NCBI GenBank assembly: GCA_027886175.1
Contig: JAJNNQ010000026.1
Location: 28,228,001 to 28,292,000, forward strand
Direction: 5' to 3'
Source: Phylloscopus collybita
Lineage: Eukaryota; Chordata; Aves; Passeriformes; Phylloscopidae
Length of the DNA: 64,000 bases
In this document: in pieces, positions 59,051 through 64,000 of the stretch
Position numbering within the stretch: position 1 is the first letter of the stretch
Layout of the letters: each line of letters begins with the position of its first letter
The notes under the pieces: model-generated
What the model saw: only the letters and a program-made list of their open reading frames with translations
What the model was told of the DNA's origin: nothing
Database searches by the model: none
Position numbers and translations under genes: made by a program

Positions 59051-62000
59051 AGAGGGCTTATAGAGGTGCTCGAGAAATAGGCTGTAAGTCTTGTCTCCAC
59101 CCCTGGGCAAACCTGGAGCCAAGACATCTTCTTTCCTCGATGCAGTGAAGAGTTTAGCGCTGCAAGGACTCGTTTTCCCCTCAGTGTGTACTGCAGGCCA
59201 GCTAGCGTTGCTTTTTGTTTTGTCTTCTTTTAATAATAAAAAATTGCACATTGTTCAAATAATACACAGAGGCTGCTTAGGACATGAAGGCGTGATGTAG
59301 TGTTTGTGCTTTCAGACGGCATCTTTTCAGTTTCCGAGTTTAACGAGTGAAGTTGCTTTCAGTGTTCAGTATAAATCGAACCCTGGCATAAGTAACACCT
59401 GTGTTCATGGAGTGGCGCTCCAGTTAATTCACTGCGGTTAATGTTTTGAATATGGCAGCTTTTGCTTTTTGTCACTCTTGAAACTTCTCCAGCTAACCTT
59501 GTTCATAGATAAAACAGAATTCCACAGATACTAACCTGCAGAGGATAACCTAGAGATCTGAATCTAAAATAGCATTTTTTTGTTCACATCTGAAAGCTTT
59601 TAAGAAAGTAAATCCTGGTAAATTAAAGAGCAGCAGCACTCCCTGGAGTTTACTGGCATCTGGTAATGCCTACACGCTGAAAGTAATTAAATTTAACTGA
59701 CTGCCTTACGAGTGACATTTTCTCAATCAGCCTTGTATAACATGGTTAATTAGCCATTAGAGACTGAAAATAATGGAAACCCCTTCCTTTATTCTAACAG
59801 CAAGATGCTGAGTTCCTAGATCAGAGAGAATAAAGACAAATGCAGAAAAAAAATGCTTTGTGCCCAAAAGCGTCAAGAAAAAAACCTAAATAGATCTCAT
59901 CAAAGTTCAAGAACTTGTTATTTATGTGTTCAGTACAATAAAAATGTGAAATCCTTCCCTTAAAAAAACTTACCAAGCTGCCTGCAGACACCAAGTAATA
60001 GTAAGGTCTGCTCCTAAACCACTTAACGGAATCTATGAAAAATCATACATGTGTGCATACGTCATATGTACAAGCATACATGTCAAATCTCAAATGGTAA
60101 GAATGAAATAGCAGTGAAAGATTAATGAGGTACTGTTTATCCACCTAAAAATTAACTGTCTTCAAAACATATTTCTCATCTTTATTGTATTGCTGTAAAA
60201 ATTCAGTTGTAACTCCTCAATTATTCATTTCTAGATCCTTTGCCTAAGGAGGTAATAAATCTTAACATTGGTAAAAAGAAATGTAGCATATACCACAGGA
60301 ATTTTCTACTTTGTGATTAAATGGAGTGTCTCCTTTTCTTGTTTTCCTTCCTCTGTTTACTGAACATTTATCTCTTGCACTGTAACTTGCTTTGCAAGAC
60401 AACACAAACAATATTCTATTTAGCTTTGTTGTTCTAAAACGTGGGGAATAAAAGAATTACAGCTAGCACAAACTTTGCAGCAGGTCAGTTCAGATGGGCC
60501 AAATGTACTGGTCTTGGGGACTACCTGGAAAGCACCACAACGAGCACTGCCCTGGACAGCAAATGTACTCATATTGCCTAAATGAGACCATGTCAAGAAC
60601 CTTGGTTATCTGAACACCACACCCCGTCAGGGCTAGGCAGATAAAACTGGCTTGGAAACAAGGTTGTTTCATGGTTACAGAGTAAGTTTTTCCATCAATG
60701 CCAAATCTCTTGGCTCTGCTGCAAAGCCTGGTGATTTCCAGTATAATGTGAACTGTTTCCAAAGTAGTGCAATGCCTAAATTTACAGGAACAGAAAGTTT
60801 ATTTTGTATCGAGAGTTCAAACACAACCCAAGGAATTAATTTATTTATATATTATTTAATATATTAATTTATATTAATTTTTATTCCATTTACAAAATGG
60901 AAACAGAGGTTCAGACACTATGTCATTTTATGCAGTGATCTCCTAATGTCACTGAGAGCTTTTTGAAATAACAGTACCAGCCTGCTGGCTTCAGGGAACA
61001 AGAGACAGTTAAGGGAATGGCAAGACCTCAGTTCTTAACCTCTCCTTCTGTATGCAGCATAATTCTCTTTCAAGTAGCTGCAGGATACATGCATGAAGGA
61101 GAGGTCACTACCAGTAAAGGAAGATGAAGTCCTCTTTCAAAGAGAAGAGTGGTGAGATGATGAGTAGCAGCACTTTGTAGCAGCTACTGCATCAGATGAC
61201 ACTGACATATGTATACACAAGTCTGTATTTAGGTCTAGGAAAGAGAAGGCAGAAAAGTGCAAGGGCAGGGGGAACATGCCATGCAACACACGCACAGTTA
61301 TTGAAAATATCCCAGCCTGCATGTGTTGTTCAGAGAGCAACTGCAAGTGACCATACAGTTTGTAACATGAACTTCCTATGCTTCAAGGACATGTTGGGGT
61401 GATCACGCCTCTCACTACTGTCAGACGCCACATTCCTTTGGGACTCTGGGATGTCAAACAGCCCTTACAAAAGCTACAGTACTGGGAGGGCTACTAGACC
61501 ACATATGGAGTAGGCAATAAAAATTAAGGAAGAGAGAAGGAACTTAATATGCACTTAATTTGCCCTGTTCGTTGATATACTTAGATGCAAATATCACATG
61601 ACTTCCTGCACCATCCATTTTCCTCAAAGAACAAACCTAATTCAAGCTGCCTTAAATGGATGGGATCTACTGTTATGCACCCCCCCAAAAAGAACAAAAA
61701 AAGGTAAAAAAAAAAGGGGAGCTCTGTCATGACACTTCTGCTTTTCTGATCACAAAAGCATGATTTAAACATTCAGATTTCCACAGACAGAAAGCAAGAT
61801 GGACATTTTTCAATAGTGACAGAACCATCTAAATACTTGTTTACTAAGAACAGTTTAAAGTCTTCATTGTGAATCAAGGAATATTTTGGAACTTTAGCTC
61901 CCTTAAACAGCTATTCAAAGTTTAGCCAATAGCCAAATCCAATAGTACTGTTAAAAGACAGTTGAGATATCAGAGCATAATTTGAACATTTAGAGCTAAA

Positions 62001-62291
62001 TAGCAACAACATAATACAAAATTAAGAATAAAAATAGGCACTGTTATAGTGAGAAAATATTAAAGATACCTTTGTTTCATAAGGACTTACCTAACACAAC
62101 CCTAATAAAATACTCTGCAGTGTATACATTGCTGAACTATAGATGCTCAGATGCTCATTTGAACATCTTGTAAGTTATAGGGAACCCTCCCCCCCATATA
62201 TTACAAAGACTATTATACAACATACCATATCAAATGCAAAATCATTTCATTATATATACTATTATTGCTACATTAATTTCAAAAGTACAAA
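59051..62291. other. Intergenic region between FAM135A and SDHAF4
   Basis: This is about 3.2 kb of AT-rich sequence upstream of the SDHAF4 promoter. It includes an AT-only palindrome-rich patch near 60,839-60,885. No repeat family, RNA gene or coding exon was recognised. The left limit of the FAM135A 3' UTR is not known exactly. Confidence 0.6.
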
Positions 62292-63574
62292 TTTATTAAT
62301 TATATACAAAAAGCCTCCCCAGAATTTTGGTAATTAGCCAGAACATTTCAGTGTCTTTAATTGCTTTCATTAGAGTAATTTGTTCATTTTATTAACACCA
62401 GATGCAATAACACAATGCTAAAAATAAACATGCATTATACAACAAATGTATATTTTTCAAAAAAATGTTCATTACAGTTAGTGTACAATTAGTGAATGCA
62501 CATATAACTCTTTCCCCCCACCTTTAGTGAATTATTGTTTGAAACAGAGAAAAGGAAAGGAAGAAGAAACCAAACAATGCTAATCAGCACCAGTAGAAAG
62601 TCAGACCTTTAACATTCCTGTATATCAAAAACATTTTGTCTGTTTCACTAAACAGGTAAAGTTTACAATATTATCTCATTTGAAGATGTATTGATTTATA
62701 TTTACAATACTTTATAGTCAATAAAACATTTAACAATATTTAAAAATTGCTTAAATTCATAAAAGTATTGCAGAAATTTATAACATTTACTTATTTTAAG
62801 TATATACAAGGAAGTCCATGTAAAATTGTCCATGTTCATCTGAAGAACTGACAGAGTAAGGAGCCATCTTAATAGTTTGCAAAACCCCAATTATTTGAAG
62901 GCAGCTATCACTGAACATTCAAAAATCCTTAGTTGCCATTTGCTTCTGAAAACAAAAGTTCCAGTAATAAAATTTGAGTATGTAAACTAACATGTTTTTG
63001 AGATCAGTAGAAAATATATTCCCACAGGCATAACATATTTAACAATGACAGTAATGATTTTGTAGAAAACTGTTAAGCTGTAGCAGATATAGTAATTTTC
63101 AAATATCCAGTATTTTAGCAGCTCATTGTGTTGTTTCCAGTTAAACTTCCTACAGTGCTAAAATACAACAAGTGAACACATAAGACATTGTTAGAATTTT
63201 AAAATCCAATTTATTTTTGGCATCTAAAGTCTCTTGTAAAATGTAGCCAAGTAACATCGACTTCTGTTGTCTGAAAGCCAATAACCAACCAAAAGTACAC
63301 ACTGTGCTTTAATCTCCAAATAATTAGGTACCCAAAATTAAGAAAAAGTAATAGAAAAGTAAAAAGAACAAAATAAAAAAAATATTGCACAGTCACATTA
63401 CCTAGAAAGTAAAATTGATGTTAAAAAGCCCTAAGTGTGGATGATATAAATTATCTTCCATATAAAAAGTATAAATATCTCTTAAAATACAGCTGCAGCT
63501 ATACTTTAACACCACACATTATCTGAATTCATCTGTTAATGAGGTAACAACCAAGTCTCTTACAATGCTTTTCT
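62292..63574 (-). other. FAM135A: Probable FAM135A 3' UTR
   Basis: Very AT-rich sequence follows the FAM135A stop codon on the minus strand. Candidate poly(A) signals (AATAAA on the minus strand) occur at 63,210-63,215, 62,388-62,393 and 62,292-62,297. I cannot tell which is used and have drawn the feature to the most distal of the three. Confidence 0.5.

Positions 63575-64000
<426 letters not shown>

Noticed and set aside
58602..59127. Plus-strand 153-codon frame in the SDHAF4 CpG island
   Set aside because: It is a composition artefact opposite SDHAF4 exon 1, with no conserved motif.

Overview
The window looks like avian nuclear DNA. It carries CR1 LINEs with the typical bird 3' end, ERVL-type solo LTRs of a kind common in birds, long AT-rich introns and two CpG-island promoters. 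No prokaryotic gene organisation, CRISPR array, operon or tRNA was seen. Gene identities rest on reading exons by eye from recalled protein families; no database search was run.

Three protein-coding genes lie on the minus strand, in the transcription order FAM135A (3' end only), SDHAF4 (complete), SMAP1 (5' part). As far as I recall, this is the order and orientation on human chromosome 6q13, so the window is a conserved syntenic block written in reverse. (1) 63,575-63,780 is the terminal coding exon of FAM135A, followed by an AT-rich 3' UTR. (2) 54,992-58,822 holds SDHAF4, a mitochondrial assembly factor for succinate dehydrogenase. It has three coding exons, a CpG-island promoter at about 58.5-59.05 kb, and a poly(A) signal 22 bases after the stop codon. 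(3) 1,367-31,611 holds the first four coding exons of SMAP1, an ArfGAP of clathrin-dependent endocytosis. They encode residues 1-138, including the whole catalytic zinc finger. Its CpG-island promoter is at about 31.08-32.11 kb and its first intron is 26 kb.

The rest is non-coding. SMAP1 intron 1 is a graveyard of retroelements: ERVL-like LTRs at about 6.4, 9.6, 17.0 and 19.1 kb, an LTR-like element at about 15.2 kb, and CR1 copies at about 15.9, 21.7 and 24.6 kb. The 22-kb intergenic region between SMAP1 and SDHAF4 carries poly-T tracts, a TA/TG microsatellite, a compound pyrimidine repeat (CTTTC then TTTCCCC units), a candidate solo LTR at about 50 kb, a CR1 tail at 52.4 kb, and an exact 48-bp tandem duplication.

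The three genes are linked by synteny and do not form a pathway. I found no evidence of a novel multi-gene system. The most interesting points are the two possible N-terminal reading frames of SDHAF4, the quadruplex/triplex-prone repeat at 38.7 kb, and an inverted LTR pair in SMAP1 intron 1.
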